Of a stretch of DNA of 64,000 nt, positions 44,420 through 54,712 are shown piece by piece (positions within the stretch are counted from its first letter, which is position 1; the number at the start of each line of letters is the position of its first letter). Origin of the DNA: Saprospiraceae bacterium (GTDB lineage Bacteria; Bacteroidota; Bacteroidia; Chitinophagales; Saprospiraceae); contig JALHOZ010000001.1 of NCBI GenBank assembly GCA_022842725.1, positions 213,309 to 277,308 on the forward strand. Reading direction: 5' to 3'. The notes under the pieces were generated by a model that ran no database searches, was not told the origin of the DNA, and saw only the letters and a program-made list of their open reading frames with translations. The translations under genes and the position numbers were made by a program.

Positions 44420-45658
44420 ATGAATTTAGTAGAGTCTTTTTCCGAATTTAAAGCCGGTAAAAATATAGACAGACCTACCATGGTCAGAGTACTTGAAGAT
44501 GTATTCAGAACGTTGATCCGAAAAAAATACGGGTCAGATGAAAACTTTGATGTCATTGTAAACACACATAATGGTGACCTTGAAATGTGGAGGGTTCGTC
44601 AGATTGTACCGGACGGAGAGGTTACTGATGAATTGAGTCAGATATCATTTACAGAAGCAAAAGCGATTGACGATGCTTACGAAGTAGGTGAGGAGTGTTA
44701 CCAGCAATTGACGCTGGAGGATTTCGGAAGAAGGTCTATCATGGCAGCGAGACAGACCCTTGTTTCCAGGATTATGGACCTTGAAAAAGATGATATTTAC
44801 AAAAGATACATGGATCGTGTCGACCAGATAATCATCGGTGAAGTCAGCCAGATCATGAAAAAAGAAGTGTTGATTGTTGACGATGTCACCCAAAATGAAT
44901 TGATATTGCCAAGGACAGAAATGATCAAAGGCGATTTTTTCCGTAAAGGAGATATGGTACGTGCGATCATCAAAAGAGTCGAAATGAGAAACGGAACACC
45001 GATTGTCATTTTGTCAAGAACTGATGGTACATTCCTCGAAAGACTGATGGAGCAGGAAGTTCCTGAAATTGAAGACGGAATCATCAGCGTTAAAAAGATT
45101 GTTCGTCTGCCTGGCGAAAGAGCCAAAGTAGCTGTTGAATCTTATGATGACAGAATAGATCCTGTAGGTGCCTGTGTGGGTATGAAAGGAAGTCGGATAC
45201 ATGGTATTGTACGGGAATTGAAAAATGAAAATATTGACATCGTCAATTATACCAACAATATATCGTTGTATATTCAAAGGTCATTGACACCGGCAAAAGT
45301 AACCAATATCAATATTGATGAAAAGGCAAAAAGAGCCTCAGTTTACCTTAAGCCTGATCAGGTTTCCCTTGCGATTGGTAAAAGTGGTTCCAATATCAAA
45401 TTGGCGAGTAAGCTGACCGGATATGAGATAGATGTTTTCAGAGATAATATAGATACAGAAATTGAAGATGTCGATCTTGACGAATTCGCAGATGAAATCG
45501 AAGGATGGATCATCGACACCTTAAAAGAAATCGGTTGTGATACCGCAAAAAGCGTTTTAGCTCTTGACAGAGAAGAATTGATCAGAAGATCGGATCTCGA
45601 AGAAGAGACCATAGACGATATATTAAGAATCCTTGCTTCAGAATTTGATGATGAATAA
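44420..45658 (+). CDS. nusA: Transcription termination/antitermination factor NusA
   Basis: 412 residues. N-terminal RNA polymerase-binding domain, an S1 domain (about 130-200; GEVSQIMKKEVLIVDDVTQN), two KH domains (GACVGMKGSRIHGIVRELKN and LAIGKSGSNIKLASKL), and a C-terminal acidic helix-hairpin-helix-like part (EGWIIDTLKEIGCDTAKSVL). It regulates pausing, termination and antitermination. Known to autoregulate its operon in other bacteria, which gives meaning to the leader hairpin at 43900. Confidence 0.96.
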   Translation: MNLVESFSEFKAGKNIDRPTMVRVLEDVFRTLIRKKYGSDENFDVIVNTHNGDLEMWRVRQIVPDGEVTDELSQISFTEAKAIDDAYEVGEECYQQLTLEDFGRRSIMAARQTLVSRIMDLEKDDIYKRYMDRVDQIIIGEVSQIMKKEVLIVDDVTQNELILPRTEMIKGDFFRKGDMVRAIIKRVEMRNGTPIVILSRTDGTFLERLMEQEVPEIEDGIISVKKIVRLPGERAKVAVESYDDRIDPVGACVGMKGSRIHGIVRELKNENIDIVNYTNNISLYIQRSLTPAKVTNINIDEKAKRASVYLKPDQVSLAIGKSGSNIKLASKLTGYEIDVFRDNIDTEIEDVDLDEFADEIEGWIIDTLKEIGCDTAKSVLALDREELIRRSDLEEETIDDILRILASEFDDE

Positions 45659-45760
45659 ATTTTGTATTACATTTGTAACGCAACATGTATGAAACAAAAA
45701 TTTTGAGCATACGAGAACCTTTAAGGTTTTCAAAGAAAAATAGTAACACGTAAATCGCCA

Positions 45761-48601
45761 ATGGCAGAAAGATTAGTTAAAGTAGCAAAAGAGCTGAATG
45801 TTGGATTGAATACCATAGTGGAATACCTGGTTTCAAAGGGATTTCCTATTGAAAACAAACCAACATCTCTGGTATCTGATGAAATGTATGATGCCCTTCG
45901 AAAGGAGTTCAGCAGTAGTATGGCCGAAAAAGAAAAGGCCGATCAAATTGTCATTGGAAGAATGTATTCAAAAGACGAGCCAAAGGCGGAAGCGCCTAAG
46001 CCTGCTTTTAGTATTCCTAAAATCGGAGATATAGGCAAAACACCTGTACCTCCTCCTGTTCAGGAAGCTCCACCTGTAGCACCTGAGCCTGAAATAATAG
46101 AGGAAGTTCAACCGCCTGCTCCTCAACCTGTCGTCGAACAAGAAAAGGTGGAAGAAGAAGTGTTTACGACACCTAAGCAGGATCTTCCAAAACTAAAAGT
46201 CGTAGGCAAAATCGATCTCGATAAGCCGAAACCTAAAAAAATTGAAAAAGAAGCACCGAAAGTCGAAGAACAACCGGAAGTTGTTGAAGAGATCAAAGAG
46301 GTGCAGGAAGTCCCTGTAGTAGAACAAGTGGCTCCTGTTGAAGAACAGCCTGCTCAAAAACCTGCCAATGCACCTGATGAGGAGATCATGCACCGTTCTG
46401 TAACACCGCAGCTTAAAGGGTTAAAAATATTAGGTAAAATAGATACATCTAAACTTGATAATTCTTCCAAACCTAAAAAGCAGGAAAAACCTCAACAACC
46501 TACACCAGGAGCTCCTAAACCGGCAAACACTCCCGGAACAAATCCAGGAAACGAAACAGATGCCAACAAGAAAAAAAGAAAGCGCAAAAAACTTCAGTCG
46601 CCTGTAAGTCAGGGGAATAATATGCCGGCCAATAATCAGGGAAAAGGGAAACCTGCTCCTAGAGATGAAGTCAAAGAAGTTTCTCAAAAAGAAATTGATG
46701 ACAAGATCAAGGCAACTATGGCAAAACTTGCCACTACCGGTAAAAATAAGCGCCAGAAAGTTCGTCGGGACAACAGAGATGTAAAAAGAGAAAAACAAGA
46801 ACTCAGAAATACAGAAGAGGGTGATGGCAAACTGAAACTGACAGAATTTATTTCTGTTTCAGAGTTAGCCAGTCTATTAGATGTGTCTGTGACACAGGTT
46901 ATTACAACTTGTATGAATCTGGGCGTTATCGTTTCGATCAATCAGCGTTTGGATGCAGAAATTATAGAACTTGTGTCCGGAGAATTCGGACGTGACGTTG
47001 AATTTATTTCTGCCGAAGAGCAGGTTGAAGATGATGTCATTATCGAAGATGATCCTAATGATCTCAAACCAAGGGCACCCATCGTTACGGTCATGGGTCA
47101 CGTAGACCACGGTAAAACATCACTCCTTGACTTTATCCGTTCAGCCAATGTTGCCAGCGGTGAAGCCGGAGGAATCACCCAACACATCGGTGCTTACGAA
47201 GTAAAAGTAGGCCCGGATTTAAAAAGAATCACCTTTTTGGATACACCCGGTCACGAAGCCTTTACGGCGATGAGAGCCAGGGGAGCCAAAGTAACAGATA
47301 TTGCCGTCGTTATCGTAGCGGCTGATGACAGAATCATGCCTCAGACTAAAGAAGCGATCAGTCATGCTCAGGCTGCCGGTGTTCCGATCATTTTTGCCAT
47401 CAATAAAATTGATAAGGACGGGTCAGATCCGGAAAGAATTAAAGGCGAACTTGCCAACATGAATTTGTTGGTTGAAGACTGGGGAGGTACCTACCAATCT
47501 CAGGATATTTCAGCCAAAAAAGGACTTCATATTGATAAATTGTTGGAAAAAATCCTTCTCGAAGCAGAAATTCTTGATTTGAAAGCCAACCCTGATAAAA
47601 AAGCTCAGGGTACGGTCATCGAAGCATCATTAGATAAAGGAAGGGGTTATGTGACCAAAATTCTGGTTCATTCAGGAACCCTTCAGGTAGGTGATCCTAT
47701 CGTTGCCGGTCCTTATGCCGGTAAAGTCAAAGCGATGTTCAATGAACATGGAACCAAAATCAAAAAAGCAGGTCCTTCAACTCCTACCCTGATCCTGGGT
47801 TTAAGTGGTGCTCCTCAGGCAGGTGAAAAAGTAAAAGTGACGGATTCCGAACAGGAAGCAAGACAAATTGCTACCAAAAGAGCTCAGATCGAAAGAGAAC
47901 AATCAAACAGAGCCAGTAAACGGATCAGTCTTGACGAAATCGGAAGAAGATTGGCTTTGGGTACCTTCAAAGAACTTAATTTGATTGTAAAAGGTGATGT
48001 GGACGGCTCTATCGAAGCGTTGTCAGATTCATTGATCAAATTGTCTGTTGAAACCATTCAGGTAAATGTAATTCATAAAGCCGTAGGTCAGATCGTCGAA
48101 TCAGACGTACTTCTGGCTTCCGCTTCTGATGCCATCATCATTGGTTTCCAGGTAAGACCTTCAAACAGTGCGAGGATCCTTGCCGAAAGAGAAGGTGTAC
48201 AGATCAAAATGTATTCCGTTATCTACGAGGCCATCGAAGAGGTCAAATCCGCGATGGAAGGGATGTTGGAACCTACCAAGGAAGAAAAAATCCTGGGACA
48301 GATCGAAGTTCGCGAAACGTACAAAATGTCAAAAATCGGAACCATTGCCGGTTGTTATGTAACGGAAGGTAAAGTCACCCGAAATAATCATATCCGTGTC
48401 ATCAGAGATGGTATAGTTATTCACCCGACCAAAGAAGGTGCGCATGGCGAAATTACATCCTTAAAACGATACAAAGAAGACGTCAAAGAAGTCAAAAACG
48501 GTATGGAATGTGGTATTACCATCAAAGGATTTAATGATATCAATGAAGGAGACACCATCGAAGTGTACGAAATCATTGAAATCAAACAAACCCTTGATTA
48601 A
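45761..48601 (+). CDS. infB: Translation initiation factor IF-2
   Basis: 946 residues. N-terminal winged domain ([20 protein letters not shown]), a 300-residue proline/glutamate/lysine-rich disordered part (about 75-360), then the second N domain ([20 protein letters not shown]). G domain from about 440: G1 GHVDHGKTS (446-454), DTPGHEAF and NKIDK. Domains II-IV follow. IF-2 recruits fMet-tRNA and promotes subunit joining. 102 bases separate it from nusA. The start ATG at 45761 gives the canonical N-terminus. Confidence 0.97.
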   Translation: MAERLVKVAKELNVGLNTIVEYLVSKGFPIENKPTSLVSDEMYDALRKEFSSSMAEKEKADQIVIGRMYSKDEPKAEAPKPAFSIPKIGDIGKTPVPPPVQEAPPVAPEPEIIEEVQPPAPQPVVEQEKVEEEVFTTPKQDLPKLKVVGKIDLDKPKPKKIEKEAPKVEEQPEVVEEIKEVQEVPVVEQVAPVEEQPAQKPANAPDEEIMHRSVTPQLKGLKILGKIDTSKLDNSSKPKKQEKPQQPTPGAPKPANTPGTNPGNETDANKKKRKRKKLQSPVSQGNNMPANNQGKGKPAPRDEVKEVSQKEIDDKIKATMAKLATTGKNKRQKVRRDNRDVKREKQELRNTEEGDGKLKLTEFISVSELASLLDVSVTQVITTCMNLGVIVSINQRLDAEIIELVSGEFGRDVEFISAEEQVEDDVIIEDDPNDLKPRAPIVTVMGHVDHGKTSLLDFIRSANVASGEAGGITQHIGAYEVKVGPDLKRITFLDTPGHEAFTAMRARGAKVTDIAVVIVAADDRIMPQTKEAISHAQAAGVPIIFAINKIDKDGSDPERIKGELANMNLLVEDWGGTYQSQDISAKKGLHIDKLLEKILLEAEILDLKANPDKKAQGTVIEASLDKGRGYVTKILVHSGTLQVGDPIVAGPYAGKVKAMFNEHGTKIKKAGPSTPTLILGLSGAPQAGEKVKVTDSEQEARQIATKRAQIEREQSNRASKRISLDEIGRRLALGTFKELNLIVKGDVDGSIEALSDSLIKLSVETIQVNVIHKAVGQIVESDVLLASASDAIIIGFQVRPSNSARILAEREGVQIKMYSVIYEAIEEVKSAMEGMLEPTKEEKILGQIEVRETYKMSKIGTIAGCYVTEGKVTRNNHIRVIRDGIVIHPTKEGAHGEITSLKRYKEDVKEVKNGMECGITIKGFNDINEGDTIEVYEIIEIKQTLD

Positions 48602-48625
48602 AGGAGTTGATCCTTTAGATTTTTT

Positions 48626-49414
48626 ATGGATACCAATAACCTGGTTCCCGGTGAAGAGGTTGTTTCCCTCCTGAATGAAGCTTATGAAAGGTGGAATGAT
48701 AAGTCATTTATTCAGGACGATCCCATTTCTGTTCCACATAGGTTTGTAAAGGTTCAGGATAAAGAAATCAGTGGTTTTTTCAGCGCTGTATTCTCCTGGG
48801 GAAACCGAAAAACAATCATCAATAAGTCAAATGAACTGATGGCTCTTTTGGATGAGTCTCCTTATGATTTTATATTACATCATCAGGAAAAAGATCTCAA
48901 GAGATTTGAAAAGTTTACCCACAGGACCTTTCAGGCTACCGATGTTTTGTACTTTATCCATTTTTTACAACATCATTATAGACATCATCAAAGCCTTGAA
49001 GAAGCTTTTTTGAGAAATAAGGAAGACGGATACCGTCAAAAGGAGGCTCTTACCGCTTTCCATCACTATTTTTTTAGTTTACCTTTTGCGCCACAAAGAA
49101 CCAAAAAACATATTTCTGACCCGGCCAAAAAAGCGACATGCAAAAGATTGAATATGTTTTTGCGTTGGATGGTCCGTTCTGACGACAAAGGAGTTGATTT
49201 TGGAATATGGAAAAATATTCCCGCCTCCGGATTGATGATACCTTATGATGTACATGTGGAAAAAACCGCCCGGTCGTTGCAGATTCTTACCAGAAAACAG
49301 AAAGATTGGCAAGCGGTTGAAGAGTTGACAGACGTCCTGAAAACCATGGATCCTACAGATCCTGTGAAATACGACTATGCATTATTTGGTCTTTCAAAAG
49401 AAAAAATGATATAA
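48626..49414 (+). CDS. TIGR02757/DUF2400 family protein
   Basis: 262 residues, cytoplasmic. Motifs of this widespread Bacteroidota family: ISVPHRFVKVQDKEISGFFS, FSWGNRKTIINKSNELM, RTFQATDVLYFIHFLQ, KRLNMFLRWMVRSDDKGVDFG and IPYDVHVEKTARSL. The family is predicted DNA-glycosylase-related (HhH-GPD-like helices) but function is unproven. It begins 24 bases after infB and likely belongs to that operon, ahead of the tRNA. Confidence 0.9.
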   Translation: MDTNNLVPGEEVVSLLNEAYERWNDKSFIQDDPISVPHRFVKVQDKEISGFFSAVFSWGNRKTIINKSNELMALLDESPYDFILHHQEKDLKRFEKFTHRTFQATDVLYFIHFLQHHYRHHQSLEEAFLRNKEDGYRQKEALTAFHHYFFSLPFAPQRTKKHISDPAKKATCKRLNMFLRWMVRSDDKGVDFGIWKNIPASGLMIPYDVHVEKTARSLQILTRKQKDWQAVEELTDVLKTMDPTDPVKYDYALFGLSKEKMI

Positions 49415-49420
49415 AAGGTG

Positions 49421-49449
49421 TTTTGAAATTCTAAATTATTTTATCTTTG
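49421..49449 (+). promoter_or_regulatory. Promoter of the tRNA(CAT) gene
   Basis: TTTTG at 49421-49425, a 16-base spacer, TATCTTTG at 49442-49449, exact TAnnTTTG, 28 bases before the tRNA. Confidence 0.68.
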
Positions 49450-49477
49450 CAGCCTCAAATTAATAATTTGATATTAT

Positions 49478-49551
49478 GGCGTGGTAGCTCAGTTGGTTAG
49501 AGCGCGCGATTCATAATCGCGAGGTCGGCGGATCATGCCCGCCCCACGCTA
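49478..49551 (+). tRNA. tRNA with anticodon CAT (Met elongator, or Ile2)
   Basis: 74 bases fold into a cloverleaf: acceptor GGCGTGG with CCACGCT (G1-U72 wobble), D arm GCTC/GAGC, anticodon stem CGCGA/TCGCG with loop TTCATAA (anticodon 49512-49514), T stem GGCGG/CCGCC, discriminator A73. No encoded CCA. The anticodon stem lacks the three G-C pairs of initiator tRNA, so it is not the initiator. Elongator Met and lysidine-modified Ile(CAU) cannot be told apart for certain. The T loop reads ATCATGC instead of the usual TTCRANY. Confidence 0.93.
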
Positions 49552-49554
49552 CAG

Positions 49555-49589
49555 AAAGGGAGTCGGACTAGTTTCGGCTCCCTTTTTTT
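49555..49589 (+). terminator. Terminator after the tRNA
   Basis: AAAGGGAGTCG pairs with CGGCTCCCTTT (one G-T wobble) around a 9-base loop, then seven Ts in total. Confidence 0.8.
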
Positions 49590-49619
49590 GTATTATCCAT
49601 AAATAACCTATTATCTTTG
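49583..49619 (+). promoter_or_regulatory. Promoter of mnmE
   Basis: TTTG ending at 49590 (within the T tract of the terminator), a 21-base spacer and TATCTTTG at 49612-49619, 5 bases before the mnmE ATG. Such a short leader would make a nearly leaderless mRNA if this is the only promoter. Confidence 0.5.
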
Positions 49620-49623
49620 TGGA

Positions 49624-51021
49624 ATGAGTAAAAATGTCAACGATACCATAGCCGCCATTTCTACACCACCCGGCCAGGGAGCCATTGGTGTCATCCGCCT
49701 TTCGGGAAAAGATGCCATCAGCCTGGTAGATATTTGTTTTAAAGGCAAAAAATTGAGCAATCAACCGAGTCATACGGCACACTTCGGACGTATTGTCGAA
49801 CAAACAAAGATGGGAGAACAAACTATCGATGAAGTGGTGGTTACTATTTTTCGGGGACCAAAATCGTATACAGGTGAGGACACAGCGGAAATATCCTGCC
49901 ACGGATCAAATTATATTTTGCAAAAAGTATTACAAGTGTTGATTTCTCATGGAGCGCGCATGGCCAATCCAGGAGAATTTACGATGAGGGCTTTTCTTCA
50001 TGGAAAAATGGACCTTTCACAGGCGGAAGCTGTCGCTGATCTGATAGCCTCGGATAGTTTGGTTAGTCATGCCGTTGCGATGAATCAGATGAGGGGAGGA
50101 TTTTCCGGTGAAATTAAAATTTTGAGGCAGGAGCTCATCGATTTTGCAGCATTGCTGGAGTTGGAACTCGACTTCAGCGAAGAAGATGTCGAATTTGCCG
50201 ACCGCAGTAAATTGATATTGCTGATTCAGAAGTTGCAGAAAACCATCAGGAAATTGATGGTATCTTTTGAACTCGGCAACGTCATCAAAACCGGGATTGC
50301 CACTGTCATTGCAGGAAGACCCAATGCAGGGAAGTCCACTTTGCTGAATGCTCTTCTCAATGAAGAAAGAGCTATCGTCAGTGACATTGCAGGTACGACC
50401 CGGGACACGATTGAAGAAAGTATGACCATTCAGGGACTGACATTCAGATTTGTCGATACAGCCGGTATCCGGGATTCTAAGGATAAGATCGAAGAAATCG
50501 GTGTCCAAAAAGCCCTCGCAGAAATCCGCAAAGGAGCCCTCATTTTATATATGGCAGATGTATCAGTCACCACACCGGAGATGGTTTGGTCGGATCTCGA
50601 ACAGTTTGCCATCAGCGGCAGCCGTTTTTTGGTATTGCTCAATAAAGTCGACCTTACACCCAATCTGAATCCTGAAGTATATTTCAAAAAAAATCTGATT
50701 GAATCAGGAAATCTACTTACGCTATCAGCCTTGTTTACTACGCATATTGACCAATTAAAAGACACCATCTACCGACAGGTCATCCAATCTCCCGAGATGC
50801 TCGATCAGACCATTGTGGCCAATGCGCGGCATTATGAAGCGTTGTACCAGGCAGATGTGTCTCTGTCAGCAGTTTTAAACGGTATTTTTGGTGGTATCAG
50901 CAGTGATTTTATCGCCCTGGATTTACGGCAGGCACTGTTTCATTTGGGCAGCATCACGGGTGAGATATCGAGCGAGGACCTACTTGATAGTATTTTTACG
51001 CGGTTTTGTATAGGCAAATAA
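49624..51021 (+). CDS. mnmE: tRNA modification GTPase MnmE
   Basis: 465 residues. N-terminal folate-binding domain ([54 protein letters not shown]), a helical domain with inserted G domain: GRPNAGKS (231-238), [15 protein letters not shown] and NKVD. It ends FCIGK with the conserved C-terminal Cys. With MnmG it makes cmnm5U34 in tRNAs. It lies just after a tRNA gene, from a promoter partly overlapping the tRNA terminator. Confidence 0.97.
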   Translation: MSKNVNDTIAAISTPPGQGAIGVIRLSGKDAISLVDICFKGKKLSNQPSHTAHFGRIVEQTKMGEQTIDEVVVTIFRGPKSYTGEDTAEISCHGSNYILQKVLQVLISHGARMANPGEFTMRAFLHGKMDLSQAEAVADLIASDSLVSHAVAMNQMRGGFSGEIKILRQELIDFAALLELELDFSEEDVEFADRSKLILLIQKLQKTIRKLMVSFELGNVIKTGIATVIAGRPNAGKSTLLNALLNEERAIVSDIAGTTRDTIEESMTIQGLTFRFVDTAGIRDSKDKIEEIGVQKALAEIRKGALILYMADVSVTTPEMVWSDLEQFAISGSRFLVLLNKVDLTPNLNPEVYFKKNLIESGNLLTLSALFTTHIDQLKDTIYRQVIQSPEMLDQTIVANARHYEALYQADVSLSAVLNGIFGGISSDFIALDLRQALFHLGSITGEISSEDLLDSIFTRFCIGK

Positions 51022-51055
51022 ATCGCTGTATATCAATTATTTACCATTATTTTTT

Positions 51056-51097
51056 CGATTATGTATACATGCGTATATACGTTTTTACGCATAATCG
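51056..51097. repeat. Imperfect palindrome after mnmE
   Basis: CGATTATG (51056-51063) pairs with CATAATCG (51090-51097); nested inside are GCGTA/TACGC and the self-complementary TATACATGCGTATA-type core. Possible terminator, operator or recombination-type site; no T tract follows on the plus strand. Confidence 0.45.
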
Positions 51098-51284
51098 GAA
51101 CTTAGTTGAATAAAATCGTCCAACTTACGGATGTGCGGACTGATTTGATTAGTATATTTACAGGCTTTAAAAGCAGCAGATCTGGGAGCGTATAGTCCTT
51201 TGTTGGAATTTGCAGGAAATTAAATCAGAACATGCAATTGCTACTGCTTTGTTTCGGAAAGTGTTATGGACAATCATTTTTTTA

Positions 51285-51292
51285 TATTTTTG
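51285..51292 (+). promoter_or_regulatory. -7 element TATTTTTG for the DUF1801 gene
   Basis: Exact TAnnTTTG match 18 bases before the ATG at 51310; it supports this start over the upstream in-frame ATG at 51232. Confidence 0.5.
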
Positions 51293-51309
51293 TGAAAATT
51301 ATTTACCAA

Positions 51310-51681
51310 ATGAGTTCAAAGCCCAAAACAATAGAAGAATATATCTCTCAGGCACCCGAACAAACACATGCTCACCTGAAACTTATGTATCAAACATTAA
51401 AAAAAATTGTCCCTGAAGCCACGGAAGCTATAAAATGGAGTCAACCTGTTTTCGAACAAAAAAGAATTTTATTTTCTTTCTCTGCATTCAAATCTCATAT
51501 AAATTTTATGCCGACTGGACAAACACTTAGTCATTTTTCTGATGAAATAAAAGATTATAAAACAGGTAAAGATACCATACAATTTTCTTACGCTAAGCCG
51601 CTTCCTGTTGATCTGATTGAAAAATTAGCTAAACACAGATTACATGATGTTTTGGATAATGATGCCAAATGGATGTATTAA
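51310..51681 (+). CDS. DUF1801 family protein (YdhG-like)
   Basis: 123 residues from ATG 51310; the earlier ATG at 51232 would put the -7 element inside the gene. DUF1801 signatures: TIEEYISQAPEQTHAHLKLM, the core IVPEATEAIKWSQPVFEQ (E-x-I-K-W-x-x-P-x-F), and FSFSAFKSHINFMPTGQTL. It ends HDVLDNDAKWMY. The family includes a frataxin-like fold proposed as an iron chaperone, but evidence is limited. Stand-alone gene. Confidence 0.85.
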   Translation: MSSKPKTIEEYISQAPEQTHAHLKLMYQTLKKIVPEATEAIKWSQPVFEQKRILFSFSAFKSHINFMPTGQTLSHFSDEIKDYKTGKDTIQFSYAKPLPVDLIEKLAKHRLHDVLDNDAKWMY

Positions 51682-51866
51682 ATCAGGTAGGTAAAATATT
51701 ACAATTATTTGATTTTTTTTAAATAAGGGTGAAGCTATCAAGGGTCTGTCCATAAGAAATATCCTTTCACAACGCTATCCCGGAATTAAAGATAAAGTTA
51801 GAATGTTTTAAACCCATGATCATCTTAAAAATTGGAAAAAATCAGAAAAGGGATTCAGACCTACAT

Positions 51867-52919
51867 TTACTGATATTGGATATAAATAGGCTTGGGATAT
51901 AACCGGAGAATTTCCTCTGGGGTCATCATTCTGAAGGGCTTGTTTTTAATATCATTTTTATAAAACAATTTAAAACCGGTAAACTGAACCGGATATCCGG
52001 ACACAAACCGGTTGTAGGAATCTCTTTTTTTGGCCGGATGTCCGAAGCCATCCATATTGATAATAACCTGTACTTCAGGTGTGGGTTTAATCTGATCTGA
52101 ACGGGTAATCATTCCTTTGGTAAACCGATGCACAACCAGAATTTTAGGAGGCAGATTGTGTTTTTTGACTAAATCGGATAGATATTTTATGGCAAAGTTG
52201 ATATCATCAGCATCCATGGTTCCGATTTTTTTTCCCGGAGAACTGCCATCTTTCATGGACCATTCAGGATCCAATCCCAGGTGGACGTCTTTATCCAGTA
52301 AATATTTTTCCAGCGAGGGAACTTCTTTTTTTACAGTGCTGTGTCCGACCTGAATGTCCAGAAAACATATCCCATTAATTTTTTTTGCCAGGTCTACGGC
52401 TTTGAGAATCTGTTTTTCCGGCATTCTCAGTCTGTAAGTATTGTTTTTCCCGGGATTACGCTGAGCTGTAATGGCGATATAATGTATAGCGGGAATGACC
52501 GGAGTCGTTTTGTCAGCTTTTGACCATTTTTTTACTTCAAGTTCCAAATTTTTAATCAGCTCCTCTTCCGGCATGGATCCGAGAATGCCCATATGCCTCG
52601 AATAAAAATTGCCGTAATAAGCCACCAATCTATGGAAAGGGAGAAGGGCTCCCGGTGCAGGAACCGGTCCTTTGACAGGCCATCGTTTGGTAATACTGTC
52701 GTGGCAGAGGGCGGTTATTTTTTTATTATAAAGATTTGTATCGAATAAAATGTTGGGGACTTCTGTGGAGTCTTTTTTTATCAAGGTGTCATTGACGACA
52801 GAAGAAGACTTTTCTTTTGTTTCAACAGGTTTTTCTGCTGAGGTGTTTTTACAGCTATTAAAAATGCTTATGATTAATAAAATAATAATTACATGTTTTA
52901 TTTCAGGTGATTTTTTCAT
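51867..52919 (-). CDS. Uncharacterised lipoprotein, TIM-barrel-like pattern
   Basis: Minus strand, 350 residues from ATG 52919 (upstream codons lack leader features). Lipoprotein leader MKKSPEIKHVIIILLIISIF then NSCKNT with Cys at about 22. The mature part alternates strands and helices and carries conspicuous motifs: YYGNFYSRHMGILG, FLDIQVGHSTVKKEVPSL, VHLGLDPEWSM, ILVVHRFTKGMI, INMDGFGHPAKK, TPEEILRLYPKP. I recall similar sequences in other phyla (unverified) but cannot name the family. A secreted TIM-barrel hydrolase with D/E/H active site is plausible inference. It is flanked by DUF1801 and pepD. Confidence 0.75.
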   Translation of the reverse strand: MKKSPEIKHVIIILLIISIFNSCKNTSAEKPVETKEKSSSVVNDTLIKKDSTEVPNILFDTNLYNKKITALCHDSITKRWPVKGPVPAPGALLPFHRLVAYYGNFYSRHMGILGSMPEEELIKNLELEVKKWSKADKTTPVIPAIHYIAITAQRNPGKNNTYRLRMPEKQILKAVDLAKKINGICFLDIQVGHSTVKKEVPSLEKYLLDKDVHLGLDPEWSMKDGSSPGKKIGTMDADDINFAIKYLSDLVKKHNLPPKILVVHRFTKGMITRSDQIKPTPEVQVIINMDGFGHPAKKRDSYNRFVSGYPVQFTGFKLFYKNDIKNKPFRMMTPEEILRLYPKPIYIQYQ

Positions 52920-53248
52920 TTTATAAAATTGAATGATATAGTGAACTTTTGTATTTTTTAACAAATTGATGGTTTAACAGTAGGATGTTTTTATTTGTCT
53001 CCCGAATCATATCATAAACGATACGAAAACACATCTCATCATCGGACCGGCATCTGATGAGACAATATTAAGCAAAAAAGTTGAGATATAAAAATCAAAC
53101 AGGATTTATTTGCGTCAAGGCTACCAACTATTTAATAAAAGGAGTATCACGGGATAGCGATTATATACATAACAAGTGAATCACCAAGGTTATCATCCAG
53201 AAATTCAGAGCTGACTAATTTATCAGAACGCTGATTAATGTTCCAGGT
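52920..53248. other. 329-base intergenic region
   Basis: AT-rich, no credible gene and no clear terminator after pepD or promoter for the lipoprotein gene found. Confidence 0.5.
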
Positions 53249-54712
53249 CTATACTTTTTCCGGTATATTCTTTAGGATCTCCAAGGTGAATGCCCAGAAT
53301 TTTTCAACAGAAGATATTTTTACTCTTTCATCCGGTGAGTGTGCACCTTTGATCGTTGGTCCGTAAGAGATCATATCCATGTGCGGATAGTTGCGTCCTA
53401 AAATCCCGCATTCCAATCCTGCGTGACAAGCGACAACATGGGCTTTTTGTCCAAACATCTTTTCATATTGGGTGGTAAGTACATCCAGAATCGGTGAGTT
53501 GACATTTGGATTCCATCCCGGATAATCCCCTGAAAAAACCACTTCAAATCCACCGGATTCAAAGGTTGCTTTCAGACTTTGAGCTACATCTTTTTTGGAT
53601 GATTCGACAGAAGATCGGGTAAGACAAAGGATTTTTACCAAACCGTTTTTTACTTCTACTTTGGCAACGTTGTTGGATGCTTCCACCAAATCTTTGATAT
53701 CCGGACTCATCCTGAACACGCCGTTGTGTGCAGCATATAAGGCATTGATGGTTGATATTTGTTGGTCAACAGACATAACAAATGTCGGACACGATGTTTC
53801 TTCCCAATAGATTGAAAGATTTTTTTCAAGAGAAACATATTCTTTGAGGATATCACTTTTTTGCTGTTGCAGGATTTGAGACACCTCTTCTTTTTTTCCG
53901 GAAGGAAAGGTTATGATAGCCATACTTTCTCTGGGAATGGCATTTCTGAGGCTGCCACCTTCAAACTCAGAAAGTCTCACATCTGATTTTTCCAAACCAT
54001 AAAGCAGACGTGTCAGCATTTTATTCGCATTGCCCCGCCCCAGGTGGATATCAATGCCTGAGTGACCGCCCTGAAGACCTTTGACAGATATTTTTAAAGC
54101 TTCAAGATTTTGACTTTCAATGGATTCCGGTGTATAATTTTTTGTAGCGGTCACATCGAGTCCTCCGGCACATCCAATATCAATTTCATCATCTTCCTCA
54201 GTATCCAGATTGAGCAGAATCTCGCCGGTCAGCCAGCCCGCCTGCAATCCCATAGCGCCGGTCATACCTGTTTCTTCATCAATGGTAAATAATGCCTCCA
54301 GGGCAGGGTGGGGGATGTCTTTTGAAGCCAGGATTGCCATAATCGTTGCCACACCTATTCCATTGTCCGCACCGAGGGTAGTTCCTTCGGCTTTTACCCA
54401 ATCACCGTCTACGTACATCTTAATACCCTGTGTGTCAAAATCAAAAAGGGTATCATTGTTTTTTTGATGTACCATATCGAGGTGAGACTGCAAAACCACC
54501 GTTTTTTTGTTTTCCATGCCCGAAGTTGCCGGTTTTGAGATGATGACATTGCCGACCGGGTCGTTTTTGGTTTCCAATCCAAGGGAAGTACCAAAGTCCA
54601 TCATAAAACGGATGACTTTTTCCTCTTTTTTGGAAGCACGGGGTACGGCATTGAGGTCAGCAAAAAAATTCCAAAGTGCGTTAGGGCTCAGATTTCTGAC
54701 GGATGAAGACAT
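53249..54712 (-). CDS. pepD: Cytosolic dipeptidase (aminoacyl-histidine dipeptidase)
   Basis: Minus strand, 487 residues, usual length. M20/PepD metal site: H77-L-D79 in LQSHLDMVHQK, D116 in GADNG, E146-E147 in IDEETGMTGAMG, plus the later C-terminal ligands in HAGLECGILG and GPTIKGAHSPDE. It cleaves Xaa-His and other dipeptides with two zinc ions in the cytoplasm. No operon partner. Start ATG at 54712. Confidence 0.94.
   Translation of the reverse strand: MSSSVRNLSPNALWNFFADLNAVPRASKKEEKVIRFMMDFGTSLGLETKNDPVGNVIISKPATSGMENKKTVVLQSHLDMVHQKNNDTLFDFDTQGIKMYVDGDWVKAEGTTLGADNGIGVATIMAILASKDIPHPALEALFTIDEETGMTGAMGLQAGWLTGEILLNLDTEEDDEIDIGCAGGLDVTATKNYTPESIESQNLEALKISVKGLQGGHSGIDIHLGRGNANKMLTRLLYGLEKSDVRLSEFEGGSLRNAIPRESMAIITFPSGKKEEVSQILQQQKSDILKEYVSLEKNLSIYWEETSCPTFVMSVDQQISTINALYAAHNGVFRMSPDIKDLVEASNNVAKVEVKNGLVKILCLTRSSVESSKKDVAQSLKATFESGGFEVVFSGDYPGWNPNVNSPILDVLTTQYEKMFGQKAHVVACHAGLECGILGRNYPHMDMISYGPTIKGAHSPDERVKISSVEKFWAFTLEILKNIPEKV

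Noticed and set aside
50017-50508. 163-codon frame antisense to mnmE
   Set aside because: Shadow of the GTPase gene.
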